Shown: piece after piece, positions 27,369-40,545 of the stretch
Numbering within the stretch: position 1 is the first letter of the stretch
Layout: the number at the start of each line of letters is the position of its first letter
Source of the DNA: Monocercomonoides exilis
Lineage: Eukaryota; Preaxostyla; Oxymonadida; Polymastigidae
Length of the DNA stretch: 64,000 nucleotides
Assembly (NCBI GenBank): GCA_001643675.2
Contig: LSRY02000037.1
Span: 372,001 to 436,000, forward strand
Direction of reading: 5' to 3'
Made by a program: the position numbers and the translations under genes
The notes under the pieces: generated by a model
What the model saw: only the letters and a program-made list of their open reading frames with translations
What the model was told of the DNA's origin: nothing
The model's database searches: none

Positions 27369-30300
27369 ATGTGGCATCCTTATGCTTTTCGATGTTCTAT
27401 TTTGTTTTGTGTATTTTTTTCCTTTTTCAATTCGTTTGGATTCAAGGGACAAAATAATTCGAATTTTACTGAAATAAGCAGGAAGGAATACAATCCATCG
27501 AAATTGAACGATGATGAAAAGAATAATTTATTTGAAAATGATTATGAAGGAAATTTGAAGAATGATTCTGTGGAAATTCAACAGAGGAAAAATGATTCTC
27601 TGGAAAAAGCAATAATTTCGTCAAAGCTTGAGTCTTGCATTATGTTGGCAAATTCATCGATCTATTTTCACACGATAGCAATAAGAACACATTTCAGTGG
27701 AATGCCAGCACTTAATGCCGAAAGGTCGATTCTTTTTCTTTCGAATTGCCTGTTGGAAATGTTCGACAAAGGTTGTTATTCGCCAATCTGCTGTGGCCAA
27801 AGTGGAGTTGCAATGAACAACATTTCGGCAATTAATAATGGAAATTGCAATGCGTTCCCATGTCTTGTGTCAACAACAACAGCCCAAGAAAAAAGAAAAA
27901 TTGATGTTGGATTTGTTGAAATGGCTTCTTCAATCTTTTCAGACATTGTGGTGTACTCCACCTCTCCATTTGTGGGAAGCGAACTATTTTCACAAGTTGA
28001 TGTTCGCATGTGCGAATTCATGAATATTACAGCGCGACAAAAGCCAGCATTTGCAGCAAAAAGTGTATTAAAGCAAACTTTGCAGAAAAACGTTGTTTCT
28101 GGATGTTTTTTAAGCAATTGTGCCAACACGTTCGATGGAGTGATTGTCGGAGCGGAAAGGGGAAGCGGATTTGTTTCGATGAACACCACCTTTACTGAAA
28201 CCAAGAACTCATATAAAGATCAGCCTTTTACAAGTCCTTTGCCATTATTTATATCGGGAGATATTGTGTTTGTTGGATGCACATTCACCAACTGCTCTTC
28301 TTCAGATCGGAATGGAGGAGCAATCTCGTGGCAGGATCAGCCAATCTGAATGTTACAGAATGTTCATTTTCAGGTTGCAGCACAAGGAACGACAAAAACA
28401 CATACACAAGAGGAGGAGCCATATATCAAAATAACCAATTTGTTGGTATCATTGTGAATACAAATTTTTCGAAGTGTTACGTTAATTTGACATCCCAGTC
28501 ATATGGTGGGGCAATATGTTTGGCAAGTGGTTTGTTTAACATTTATGGAAGCATATTTTCGAATTGCAACACAGACAGATATTGCGGAGCATTTAATTGC
28601 GAAGATGGAATACTGCAATTATTTTCAAGTTCATTTTCAAATTGTGAATCAATTGGCTATGGTGGATCTATTCACACACACAATTTAAAAGAAAAATCTT
28701 TTGCCACAGATTGCAGCTTAACCAATTCTCACACTGAAAGCCATTCAGGTGCAATATCGCAATCAATTCTGTTGGGTAAATCAATTTTGCTTATTCAATA
28801 TTGTTTTTTTGAAAACAATTCTGCTGCTTCAAACGATGGCCATGATATTCATTACTGGAATACAGATTACTTAAAAGCGACTCCCGATTGCATAAAATAT
28901 TCCTTTTCACTTTCAAATAAAAACAACAGAGTCACAACAAATGTTGACAAAAGTGAATGGCTTCCAGACCCCAATGCAAGTCCAGATCCAATCCTTGTGA
29001 ATACAGCGAAGTCTGGAGGAGACCACAACGACTGTGGAGGAACCGATGATGAATGCCGAACAATTGGATTTGCAATGAATCAGTGGGTAAGTTTCAAGCA
29101 CCATTCAATAAGATTGGTGAGCGAACGCTTTGACGAAACAAAAATAGAAGTGGGCGGAAGAAGTGTTTTGCTGAAGAAGAGCGATGGATTGGACAGAGTG
29201 AACATTTCGAGTCACGCAGAATCCGGGTCATTGTTTCTCGTTGAATATGGATCACTTGAGATGGAATTATTTTCTCTCATTCACAGCGCAAGCATTTCCA
29301 ACAATTCATTTCTTTTTCAGGTGACTGGAATGTTTGGATTTGTGCATCTGGATAAATGTGTGATCACAAGTGATGTGCCTGATGGTATTTTCAACAGGCC
29401 TTTTCTAAGTGCTGACGAAGGCAGAATCTCTCTCGATGATTGTGAAGTCAAGAACATTGTCTTTTCAGACTGCTGCCTTTTGTCGACGAGCAACTGTGGA
29501 GAGATATGCGTCCATGGGGGAAACATCACAGAGATTGTGAGAAAAGAAGGCGATGGAGCCTTGATATCGAAAGTATTCAAAGGAGAGGAGCGCCTTGAAT
29601 GGAAAAACACAACAGTTAGTGGCTGCAGATGCTTGAATGGAAATGGAGGGATGGCTGCCTTGTCACTTGCTGAGGGAGGTCAATTGTCGATTGGGAAAGA
29701 AGGGTTGACAACAGCAATGAGAAACTGTGTGGCTAATGATGGAGAAGGAAATGTGCAAAATGGCCAAGGGAGAGGAGGATGCATCTATCTGAAGCTGACA
29801 AATGCAGCAGATGATTTTGTGATTTCGAATCCAGGGTTTGAGAATAATGATGCGCTGTTTGGGAAAGATGTATATGTGTATTCTCCAAATCTGAAGGCAA
29901 GTGTCACAAGAGAAAGAATTGCATATTACTCCTCATTATTCACTGTTGACGAAGCAATGGGCACAGATGAAGGAACACCAAAGGTGGTCATCCCGCTTGT
30001 TTATTGCCTGAGAGAAAGAGGAGAAAGAATAAATGTTGGAAGCGACGGAGTGGATGTTGGAGTGTGTGGCTTTGAAGACTATCCGTGCAAAACAATGCGG
30101 TATTCTCTCGCTCAACAGGAAAAAGTGCACAAATTGACAATTGCTTCATCGTATTCCCTTTTGGAGTGTTTGAGTTTGAGGGGAGATGAAGAATACAGCA
30201 TCAGTGGAGTGAGTGGAAAATCAGAAATAAGTGTTGTTGGAAATGGGAGCGAGCAGAGTGGAGTGATTGAGGTGATGTGTGATGTTTGCATAAGTCTTGT

Positions 30301-33300
30301 GAGCTTGTCTTTGGAGGCATGGCTGCAATCGTCGCAAACAGCAGTGTTTGTTGTGGGAGAGGAAGTTGAAGGAAGCCTGCAGATATCATCGTCACTTGTG
30401 AAGGGAAGCAGTTCAGTTTCGGAGATTGGATACTCTCTTGTTGTTGTGAAGAATGGGAAAGTTGAATTGAGTGATATGGAAGTCGGCAGCCTAGCATTCA
30501 AGGAACCCATGATCATCTGCGCTCAAATGGGTACAAAAGTCAAAGCAGAAAATCTTGTTTGCACCGATGTATTGAGCGCAGAATCTGGTCTGATAAAGGC
30601 AGAAAGTGATTCGGAATTGCTGATAAGTGTCTCGAAGTTTGAAAGCACAGGAAGGAACAAAGGGTCTGTAATCAACATCAACAAGGCGAGAAACAGCATT
30701 GTCAATCGAACCATTTTCAGTGGATGCTTGCTTTCAAGTGGAGACGGAGGAGCGATTCAGGGTGTTATTGGGCAAGGCCAGAAACTCGAGGTTGAAGGAG
30801 GAGAGATGAATGTGGTATGTGAGAAGGGAAATGGAGGAGGAATGAAAATAGGGATGGAAAAAGATTCTATCTTTTATATTGGAATCGAAGGATTGACAAA
30901 GTTGAAAGAATGTCAAGCTGGAATGATTGGAGACCAGGGAGGATATGGAGGAGGGATATTTCTGGATTGTGTGAAGTCCACAGGCAACTTTCGGCTGAAA
31001 AATGTTGAATTTGCAGGGTGTATTGCAAACAAATGTGGGAAAAACATGTTTGTGAAGACAGAAAAAATGGGGAATGTGATTGACAGCGCAAGGATTGGAT
31101 TTGGGCCAGATCTTTTGAAAGAAGATGAGATTGTTGGAACAGAGAAAGAAGATGAAGGGTATGTGATTCCACTTGTGTTATTCTTGCGAGAGGATGTTTC
31201 AGAAGTTGCAGTTGGTGGGGCGAATAAAAAAGATTTTTCACGATGCGGGTATACAGGGTATCCATGTGAAACAGTTCAGTATGGGATTGCACAATGGAAA
31301 AAGGCAAGTGGAATAAGCTTGAAAGTTAGCGAATCTGGAATTCTTGGATCAGAACTGTCATTGTCGAGTGGATCGAGCACATTCAGAGGAGCTGCGTTGG
31401 AGGCGAGGATGGATGTGTATGAAAACATAACAGTGAATCAGAATGCGATGATTGAAGTGAGTTCGAATTGTTTGTTTGAGTCTCTTTTTTTGGTTGTTCC
31501 AGAGAGTCTGAATGGAAGAGAATGGCTGATGAAGATTAGTGCTGAAACACTGAACCTCACCAACTGCCAATATTCAGTGAGATCTGCATCCTTTGTGAGT
31601 GTTGGGCTTGTGCTTTGTGTTGGAGGAAGGATGGAGATAAATGGGTTGAGTGTGAATGAAGTGGAGTTTCGATTGCATCCATTGATGAGGATTGAAGAAG
31701 AAGCAGTATGCAACATGAATGAAAGTATTTTGATTGGAGTTATTACGAATGGAGAAGTGAGTGTAATTGAATTACATTCATCAGGGATTCTGACATTGGC
31801 AAAAACGACAATGAGTGGAAAGAAAGATAGAGCGTCAGGAGGGGGGATGATCTGCGATGTGAATGGAAAGACATTGACTGTTGAGGATTGTTCGTTTTGT
31901 GGCGTTTGTGTGAGCATGCAGAATGGAAGTGCCCTGAATGGAAATATTGGTGATGAAAACAGTGTTGTTGCGAGAAACAGCACTTTTGATGATTGCTCGG
32001 CAAATGATGGGTGCGGTGGAGGAATTATGGTGACTTTGAGTGGAGAAGGAATGCTGCGAATTGGGGAGGAAGGGGAAAGAATGGATGTTAAGAAGTGTAA
32101 TGCTCGCGATTTGAGCGAAGAAAAAGAAGGAAGAGGATATGGGGGAGGAGTTTTTGTGAGAATTGTGGAAGAAGCATATGATGTGATCTTGCGGAGTATT
32201 TCATTTGGCCTGGGAGAAGAAAGAAATGGTGCAAACAATGGAGGGAATAATATTTTTGTGGAAGCGAATGAGCTGAAGAAGATTACAACAGACACTGTGT
32301 TCAATTTTTCGTTTGCCAAGAGCGAAGAAGAAATGCCAAATTTGAAGGATATGATGGGCTTTGAAAGTGGAAACAAGTCGCAAGCAATTCCGTTGGTGCT
32401 GCTGTTTCGGAACTTTTCGAGTCCTGCATTTGTTGGAAATGATGGAATTAATGGAAAATTGTGTGGGTTTTCAGATTATCCGTGTGCAGATGTGTTGTTT
32501 GCTGGAAAAACAATTTTTGGCCAAGGCAGCGCAATAATACGATTGCTTCCGCAATATGAAATCACGAACCAGCTGAAAATTGAAGAGCAAGAAATGAAGA
32601 TCAATACGGAAGAGATTGGGGTGGAGGTTGTGATTGCGAGCAAAGGGAGTATCAATGGAGAAGGATTTATTGAAACGCGTTCAGCAACGACATTTGGGAA
32701 AATGATGTTTAGTGTTCCATCCTCGATGCCAGACAGCAAGAGTGCGCTGTTTGTGTGTTTCAGTTCATCACTTGTGATGAATAATGTTTCGTTCATAGCC
32801 AGAACGAACGTTGTCAGTTTCTCGCTTGTGAAAGTTGTTGGAGGAGAATCCAGTTTGGTTGGAGTGAAAATGAGGGATGTGAAATTCAGCACAAATAGCT
32901 TTTTGGTGATTCAGGGAAATGGGGCAAGTGCTCTGCTAAATGGAATGGAATTAGAGGGTGTGCATGGAGAAGATGTTTGTGGGCTTATCCATGTGAATTC
33001 TGGAGGTTCAGTCAGTATTGTGAATTCGAGTGAAAAAGGAGCAGACATGAAGAATGGAGCAGTGCTGTATTTTGATGGTTCGTGTGGAATTCAGCTGCAG
33101 AACAACAGTGTGACTGCAGTGAGCAGAGAGGTTGGGAGTGGAGGAGGAGTTGTGGGAAGGGCTGGGGAAGGGAAAGTGGCTGAGATGAAGGAATGTGCAT
33201 TTGAGACAATTGTCTGTGCTGAAGAAGGAGCAAAAGGTGGAGGATTGGTGGTGCATCTGGAGAAAGGAGGAATGCTGAAGTTTGAAGGAAACAGTGTGAA

Positions 33301-36300
33301 ATTCAATGAGGTGAGTGAATCAGGAGGATATGGTGGAGGAATGTTTTTGGAGTTTGAAGATACTGATTTGAGCTATTCGATGCAAAAGAACAGATTTGGT
33401 GAGAACAAAGCATTGCTGGGAAGGGATGTGTATGTTGTGTGTGAGGATGTGAGGAGGATGCTGAATGAAATTCTTTGGGAGGGATCGGTGAATGAAGAAG
33501 ATGAGAGAGAACGATTTTGGGTGTATGATGGTTCAGTTTCCCCAGCGATAAATGTGTCGATACTGGTGATACTGTTTCCTGAATCTCCAAAGATAATGTT
33601 TGTGGATGGAGCAAAAGTGAACAAAAAGGAGTGTGGGTTCGAAGAAACACCATGCAAGGATGTTGGATATGCCTTCTCATTGATGAATGACTCGCATTCG
33701 ACAATCAGGGTGATTGGAAACACAACATTGGATGCAGATATCGCAAGGAATTCATCGTTGGCAATTCAGGGAAGAGGCCTCACAAAGCCGGTTATTGGAG
33801 TTGGAGGAGGCGGTCATATAACATTGGTCAGCAGCCCCATTTTCTTGAGCATACGGAGCTTGGCATTTGAGCTTCCAGCAACTCCCACAACAGCCGGTTA
33901 TGAAGAGCTTCTGAAAATAGAAGGAGGGCAGTGTCTGATAAGTGAATGTGCGTTTGGGGTTGAGAATGGAATGGAGAGCGGGATTGAAATGGAAAGTTGT
34001 GTTTGGATTGTGAAAGAAACAGATGGAAAGCTGGAAATGAAGTCAGTGAGTGTTGTTGGGATTGGCTTTCAAATGGGAAAGGGAATTGCTGATGTGGAAA
34101 GAGGAGTGATCAGTTTTTCTGAAATGGCAATCAAAGGTGTTTCGACGGAAGGAAAGAGTTTGATATGCGGAGGAGAAGGAGCAGAAATAGTTTGGAGCAA
34201 TGTTAGAGCAAGTGGGTGCAGCATTGAAAATGGTCATTTGTTGGAAGCGAAAAAGACAAGAAATGTGGAAATAGCGAATGAAAGCTGTTTTGAAGGGTGG
34301 GGAGTGAGTGTGGCGAATGGAGGAATGATGTGGTGTGAACTGGGAGGAGAAGATAAGTTGTTGATGAAAAATTCCACAGTGAGGAATTGGAATGTTGATG
34401 GTGAAGATGGGAGAGGAGGAGGAGTGTGTCTTCACATCGGAAACGATTCGACTGACAACTTCGTGTTTGAAGATTTGTTGTTTTCAGAGAATAGTGCACG
34501 AGAAGGGAAGGACATGTTTGTGTTCTGCAAGGCATTGAACATAAGTGTGTCTCCCATTCGATTTTGTTTTGTGGCAGAAAATGAAGAAGAAGGAAATAGT
34601 GTTGATTTGTGGGGAAGTGATGAATCATATTATTTTGAGCCAGTCAATTTGAGGTTGTTTCTGGTTCAGCTGCATTCAGAATGTGTATATTTGTCAGTTG
34701 AAGGATATGATGTAATTGGATGTGGGTTGGAAAAGCATGCATGTCAAACACTATGGCGGGGTGTCCAGAACATAAAATCCGGAGAGGATAACTCAGAGAT
34801 TGTTATTTTGGAGAAGGCTTGTGTTAAAGATGGGAGTGATGCGTCAGAAATTAGAATTCGGTCAGCACAAGATGAGGTTCATTCTTCTTTGCTGTTTGAA
34901 GAAAAAGGTGAATTCAATGGGGATGGGGCTATTGTGAACAGCAAGAAATCAGAGTTTGTCTTTGTCGACTTTATATTTCCGCATTCACTGAGAAATGAAG
35001 TGAAAGCACTTATTTTGTCTGAATCCACAAATGGTGATATGAAGATGAGCAGTTGCATATTTGAATGTTCTCAACAAGAGACTGTAGGGTTTGTCGTGTT
35101 GGAAATGGATGGAGGAGAAGTCACTTTGGACTGGTGTTGTTTCAAAGGGCAGATGGTTTTTGGTTCTCAACCACTGAAATTGACTGGAACAGTGAGTATG
35201 AATAATTGCTCATTTCAGGCAGTGGCTTCAGCACAAAATGGAAAAGGGGGATTGGCAAATGTTATTCTTGAAAATGAAGCAGGACTGCAAGTCAAGAACT
35301 GCACAATTCAAAAATGTGAATGCTTAACTGAAGGAAGCAGAGGAGGCGGATTGTTCATTGATTGCAAGAAGTCCAAAATTGCCGGATCTATCTTGTTCAG
35401 TACTGTTGTCTTTGAAGGGAACAAGGCAGATGTTGGAGAAAATCTGTTTGCTGAGTCGTTTGATCTGAACAGCACCGTGTCAGCAGACACTTTTGATTTT
35501 GACTTTGAATCACTGAAGAGCAATGCAAATGGGTTTGTTGGAAGTGACAAGGTGTTCAATGAAACAGATTTGTTCAGATTTGTTGTGGGATACAGAAGCG
35601 AAAGGATATATGTGTCAGATGAAGGGCATGATGTGGCTCGATGTGGTTCAGCTGAAGATCCTTGTCAGAGTTGGTGGAAAGGTGTTAGGCAGATGAGCGA
35701 AGGGACAGATAAGCGTTGGATATTTATTTTGGGGAAAGTTGAGCTGAATGAGGTGTTTGAGATGACTGATTGCTCGATCGAAGCATGGGATCCTGTGGAA
35801 GACGAGGTATCGAAGGTGAAAATGGTGATTGAAAACGAAGTGAATGAGAGCAGAAAAGCATGCCTTTGGAGCAAAAGCACAGCAAGGATTGCTCGAGTCG
35901 AGTTTGAAATGGAAGGGGAATATGACAATGAAGAAAAGGCAGTGATTTTGAGTGAGAATGGGAACTTGAGTCTGGTAAACTGTTCAATTGAAGGATTGGC
36001 AGAAAAGAGGATTCACATGCTTGTGTCATTTATCTGTGTGAGAGAAGGAGTCCTGGAGATTACGAATTTTGATGCTTCGAATTTGAATTGTGAGAGAAGT
36101 CTTCTTGTTGTTTCAGAGGGATGTGAAGGCAGGATTGAGGAGCTTGTAATAAAAGGATTGAGTCTGAACGAAGGAAGTGTGATTGAAGTTGAGGGAGCAA
36201 GCAGGAGCAATCATGAGCAAGCAAAATCAATGAAAAGCAGTCCAACCATTTTGCTGGAGAAATGCCATGTGAAAGATGTGAAGAAAGATGTGGGAGGGGC

Positions 36301-39085
36301 ATGTGTGATTGATTCGAGTGCAAATAAGGAAAGTTTGAAGCTTGTGGTGAACAGAAGCGCATTTGATGAATGCAGAAGCTCAAACAGTGAAGAAGGCGGA
36401 GCCATTCTGTTTGTGTTGAAGAGGGAGGGAAGTCTGAGAATTGAAGAGAGCACGCTGAGCCAGTGTGGGTGCTCGACAGCCAAAGGCAGAGGAGGAGGGA
36501 TTTATGTGGATGCAGCTGTTTCTGGGGATCTGAACATGCAATTTGTGAAGGATGGATTTGATTCCAATGTTGCGCGTGTTGGGAGGGATTTGTTTGTGAA
36601 GTGTGTGGATATCAAAAAGCAGATCAATGAAACACAGTTCAATCTGGATCTGAGAGAAGGATTATACAACAGATACAATGCGATATATGGAGTGGATGAG
36701 ACAGAGTTTGTGGATGAGCCGATAAATCTGATCGAGTTCATTGTCACATATCAAAATGATGTTATTTTTGTCATGTCAAACATCTCCAAAGGCAGCGAGG
36801 ACTCGAAGAACTGTGGCACGCAAAAGCAGCCATGTGCCACATTGGAGTATGGACTGCAGCATTTGTCATATGAGTTCAACAGCCAGCTTGTGATTATCGA
36901 AGAAGGGAAAATATCGGCTGAGCTGGAGTTATGCAATGTTACCATTTCATCCCGTTCAGAGCAGCATGCCAAAATCGGAGTTTCATCAGGAGTTCATGAA
37001 TCAGCCGAGAGCCTATTGAGCTGCACCGACAAAGTGCTTTTGACTCATCTGTTTGTTTTATTTGAGAGTTCGTTTGCGATGACTCATGGTTCATTTCTTC
37101 GAAGTGAAGCAGGAGTGGTTCAGATTGTTTCATGTTCATTTTCATGTGAAGAAACAACAAGAAATGATGAATCAGATTTGTTGTTAATTCTGCTGTTGGT
37201 CACTGGGAATGGAAGCTTATCAATGGAAGAAGTGAACATTACTCGTTTTTCGGCTGTCAGTCAATTTATTGTTGTGGAATCAAATGCTTGCTTGAAATGT
37301 TCATCTATTTCTGTTCAGGATGTGAGTTGCAGAAATGGAGTGATGCATCTGGGCAGTCATGGAAAAGTGACTCTTGAAAAAATGGAAATGAGCAATGTTG
37401 TGACCAACGAAGGATCTGGCATTCAAGTGCATTCAAGTGATGCGAATAGAAATGGAGATGAGGAAGAAAGAAATGAGATAGAGATAAGCCAATTGATGAG
37501 CAAGAATATTAGCGTCCCATTGACTTCCTCAGTCATCGCCTGTGATAGGTTGAAAGACAGCTTTGTGAAGATTGAGAACAGCTCGTTTGTGTCATATTCA
37601 TCGTCTGCTGAAAGAGGAAGTTTGGTGATGATGAGTGCCTGCCGAAATGTGTCAATGAATTTGTGCAGGTTTGGAGTGAATAGACAAGCGTTAGATGTAA
37701 TAGTGAATGATGAAGGAGAAGATATATGTGAATGGGATGGATCGCTTGTTGATATGAAGGGCACAGTTACAAGCATGAAAGACACAACCATTGAGAATTC
37801 AAGTGAAGGAGGTTTGTCTATTTCAGGAGGGCAGGTTGTGATTGAAGAAGGAAGGTTCATGAACAACAATCCAATGATAGGGAAATATCCATCGATTCGA
37901 AGGAACATTGTTTGCAGCGACGATGCGACAGTGAATGTTGTGAGCCTGAAGGGCGGAGATGGAGCGAAAGAAAACAGCTCGTTGTGGATGCTGAACAAGG
38001 GGTGCGAGGTGGAAGGGATGCTGGAAGGGCTGAAGTCTGTGCTATTTATTCCAGTTCTGGATTCTGTGAGCATGGCAGAGGAAGGGGCTGTGATGCGTCT
38101 GAGCTTCCGAGGGGCGCTTTTCATTCCGTGCAAGCTGGGGTTTGAGATAGTGACAAGAATGGGAAGCACAAAACTGATTGAGAAGTGGGAGTTTTCTGAG
38201 GGTGATTTTGCATCAGAAACAGAAGTGCACTCGTCGATTTCGTCTGCGATGATCACTTCTTCACCCGACGAGTCGGAAGTGGCAGCAGCAATCATATTTG
38301 GAGAAAAGAATGCAGAAACAAATCTGTTCGTTCTGAAGAACAGAAGTGAACCCCAAACAAGGGGAGATGAAAAACTTGTTGAAGGAGGAAAAGAAGGAAA
38401 ATTCTCATGGGCTGTTATTATTGCCATGATATTTATTGTTCTGTTTTTGATTGTTCTTATTGTTGCAGTTGCATTTATTGTTCGTTGGAAAAAGCAAAAG
38501 AGACGAACAGAAGAATTGGAAATTATAGTTGAAGACACAGTGAAGAAGGATCCGAAGGCATTTGAGATGGTGACGATGGAGATGTCACCTGAGGAGCAAT
38601 GGAGGAGAGCTGAGAGAGAGGCAGAGAAAAAGAACTATGAGAGGATCAAGAAAAGAGTGTATGAGAAAAGCTTGGGACACTCGGAGTCATCGGAGCATTT
38701 ACTGAGTGAGAGTGGATCGACTGAATACATTTTGGGAAGAGATTCAGACAAGATCCCTCAATGGATGTTGGAGAAGGAGGATGAGGAAGAGACAAGAAAG
38801 CGAACTCCTTCACCATCCATTTCATCCACTTCAACTACAGATACAGACTCCACATTTGTAAGGGGCGAGGATCTGTGCCCAACAACCTCGTCGATGTCGA
38901 ATCTGGTGGATGCGATGGCCTGCTCATCTCCACATGAGAAGCTGATTGTGGATCTGAGGGATTCATTATTCATGTTGCTTCATGGAAGGAACGAGAAGAA
39001 AGAGATGGCGATAGGCACACTGGAGGAGCGGGAGGTGACAGCAGCTCAGATCATGTTCTGGGTGGCGAACGGGGTGCTTCATTGA
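27369..39085 (+). CDS. Giant beta-helix surface receptor, copy A (truncated by DIRS insertion)
   Basis: Start chosen at MWHPYAFRCSILFCVFFSFF, a good signal peptide. The ectodomain (about 3,600 residues) consists of short beta-helix/pectin-lyase-like strands of the type (C/N)xFxxC...GGG(I/M). It contains eight modules with the motif CG-x(4,5)-PC-x-[TS], near 29031, 30066, 31243, 32461, 33632, 34720, 35640 and 36811, about 1.1 kb apart. N-glycosylation sequons are frequent. One membrane span (IIAMIFIVLFLIVLIVAVAF, about 38410-38480) is followed by a basic stop-transfer RWKKQKRR and a charged cytoplasmic tail that begins a kinase-like region. The stop TGA at 39083-39085 is created by the DIRS insertion: the uninterrupted sequence reads VLHCFDEL in copy B. 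There is also a frame break near 28320-28340 (GGAISW to SANLNVTEC). Likely a cell-surface receptor or adhesin; ligand unknown. Confidence 0.8.
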
Positions 39086-39100
39086 AAAAGAAAATGTGAA

Positions 39101-39153
39101 TCTCACTTCCTTCTCTTCTATTTACGAGAGATCATCACTTAAGGGTCAGTCAC
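39101..39153 (+). repeat. DIRS inverted terminal repeat, left copy
   Basis: Fifty-three bases matching 43693-43745 perfectly in inverse orientation (core CACTTCCTTCTCTTCTATTT). The 20 bases outside it, to the ATT end, are not shared with the other terminus, which is normal for DIRS elements. Confidence 0.95.
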
Positions 39154-39339
39154 CCAACTGATCTGAAATGCAAAATAGTAATAGATTACAACGGTGATGT
39201 GAAATAGCTAAAAAGGATAGAAACATTAAAAAACATAACAATGTTATGGCGCTCATTACATATCACGCCTGAAGAAGAAGGAAGATGGGTCATTAACAGA
39301 ATCTGTTTATAATAAGGGTGGGAGTGTATCGAGGCGGGA

Positions 39340-39445
39340 AGAAGAGAAGGAAGTGAGATTCACATTTTCTTTTTCAATCAAAGCGCAAGCACTTTGATTT
39401 AAAAGAAAACATTCTCTCACTTCCTTCTCTTCTATTTACGAGAGA
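39340..39445. repeat. DIRS internal complementary region
   Basis: Bases 39340-39378 are the complement of the element's left end and 39376-39445 the complement of its right end. They are fused through one shared AAT at 39376-39378. This joined copy is the template from which DIRS elements rebuild their ends when the cDNA circularises, and it is diagnostic for the group. Confidence 0.93.
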
Positions 39446-39495
39446 GTTCCATAATTGGGAGAATACTCTGCTGTTGTTATTATTTGATTGACCTC

Positions 39496-39966
39496 TTATT
39501 TGTCATCCCTCAGCAATTGTTCGAGTTGCTCACGTTTGGCTTGCGCTCTGGTTTTAATTGTTATCTCAATTGTTTTCTTCTGGACAACTTCTCCAACTAG
39601 TCTTTTCTCACGAAAATTCCTTCTTTCATACTCTTTATGACTGTTCTCGTCTGGCTCCTCCACGTAGTCTGGCTTTGATGGTTCTTCTTCGTCGTTGTAG
39701 ATCGTTTGGCTTTTGTTGTCATATTGCAGATTAGGTTTTTCCAACCTGATCCTGATTCCTTTTTCGCTCTCGATGTTGTCAGACTTTGAGTTCAGACTGT
39801 AGTCCTCCTCATCTTGCTCTTCGTCAGTTGACGAAGAGTCCTCAATATCTTCTGAACTTGAATTGTCATCAAAGGTAATTTTTGGTTTGCGAAGGGTTTG
39901 CAGACTTAAAGGTGATGACTGGGTCTGGGAGGAAGTTGCATTAATAGCCGCTTGATCTGCAATCAC
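39496..39966 (-). CDS. Acidic ORF downstream of the DIRS recombinase
   Basis: 156 codons overlapping the recombinase stop by four bases. It has no ATG near its start (GTG), so it is either reached by a frame change from the recombinase or is not separately translated. The sequence is serine/aspartate/glutamate-rich, then basic at the end (IKTRAQAKREQLEQLLRDDK). No domain recognised. It may be a disordered C-terminal extension of the recombinase. Confidence 0.45.
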   Translation of the reverse strand: MIADQAAINATSSQTQSSPLSLQTLRKPKITFDDNSSSEDIEDSSSTDEEQDEEDYSLNSKSDNIESEKGIRIRLEKPNLQYDNKSQTIYNDEEEPSKPDYVEEPDENSHKEYERRNFREKRLVGEVVQKKTIEITIKTRAQAKREQLEQLLRDDK

Positions 39967-40545
39967 TTTCGCACAGGATGTGGCGATATCTTTTGAAAAT
40001 AGTAATTAATAATGGTATCGCTTCGTGGAGACAGCCTTGCGAACTTTGCCACTTGCGCTATTGGTAGTCCAGCCATTGTCAATGCAGATATTGAAGCATG
40101 CTTTATCGAGTAAGGACCAAAATAATTCGGTATACCTGTCTCGTGAAGGAGATTTGCAACAAGTTTTCTCAGCACTCTTGCGGAAAGTGGAATCTTTGTG
40201 CGATCGTTAATAAACAAGTGGTCAGGGTTGTCTTGAAGTTTGCTTATTCTGGACCACAATTCACACACTGCTGAGGCAGGACATATTGAAGGAGTATCTG
40301 TGAGAAACGGTATTATAATGTCTGTTCTTTCGGGTCCTGTTTTCAGCGAAGTATCCAATGCAATTGAATCTTCTCTCACTGCAGAATGTTTCAGACTGAT
40401 CCGCTCGAGCTCGGTGAACCGGCAGGCGGAGAATAGCATGCAAAGACAAATTGTTTTCTTCGTGAGAGTAGTGAAGGATAAGTTCGCGTTCTCGCCTAGC
40501 CCCGATATATAATCAAGAAGTATTTTGGGGTTCCATATATCAGGC
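39963..40545 (-). CDS. DIRS tyrosine recombinase, catalytic domain
   Basis: Catalytic half of the integrase that inserts the circular DIRS DNA. The open frame extends upstream of its first ATG (40439) to the end of the preceding ORF and reads ILLDYISGL...CMLFSACRFTELERISLK; the arginine of the first box is present. The second box is PYSIKHASIS, where canonical HxxR is YxxK, and the putative nucleophile is in INYYFQ. The core-binding domain is encoded just upstream in another frame, separated at 40546 by GAAGAAGAAAAAATAAG. So the recombinase is split by a frame change in this copy. Confidence 0.75.

Noticed and set aside
29317-38538. Many long ORFs on the minus strand opposite receptor A, including one of 371 codons at 37423-38538
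   Set aside because: They arise because the coding strand is rich in purines and avoids antisense stops. Their composition (S/F/H-rich) is not protein-like and they mirror the real frame.
39081-39083. A genuine target-site duplication of ATT flanking the DIRS element
   Set aside because: DIRS elements normally integrate without target duplication. The shared ATT is explained equally well by the junction trinucleotide contained once in the internal complementary region.
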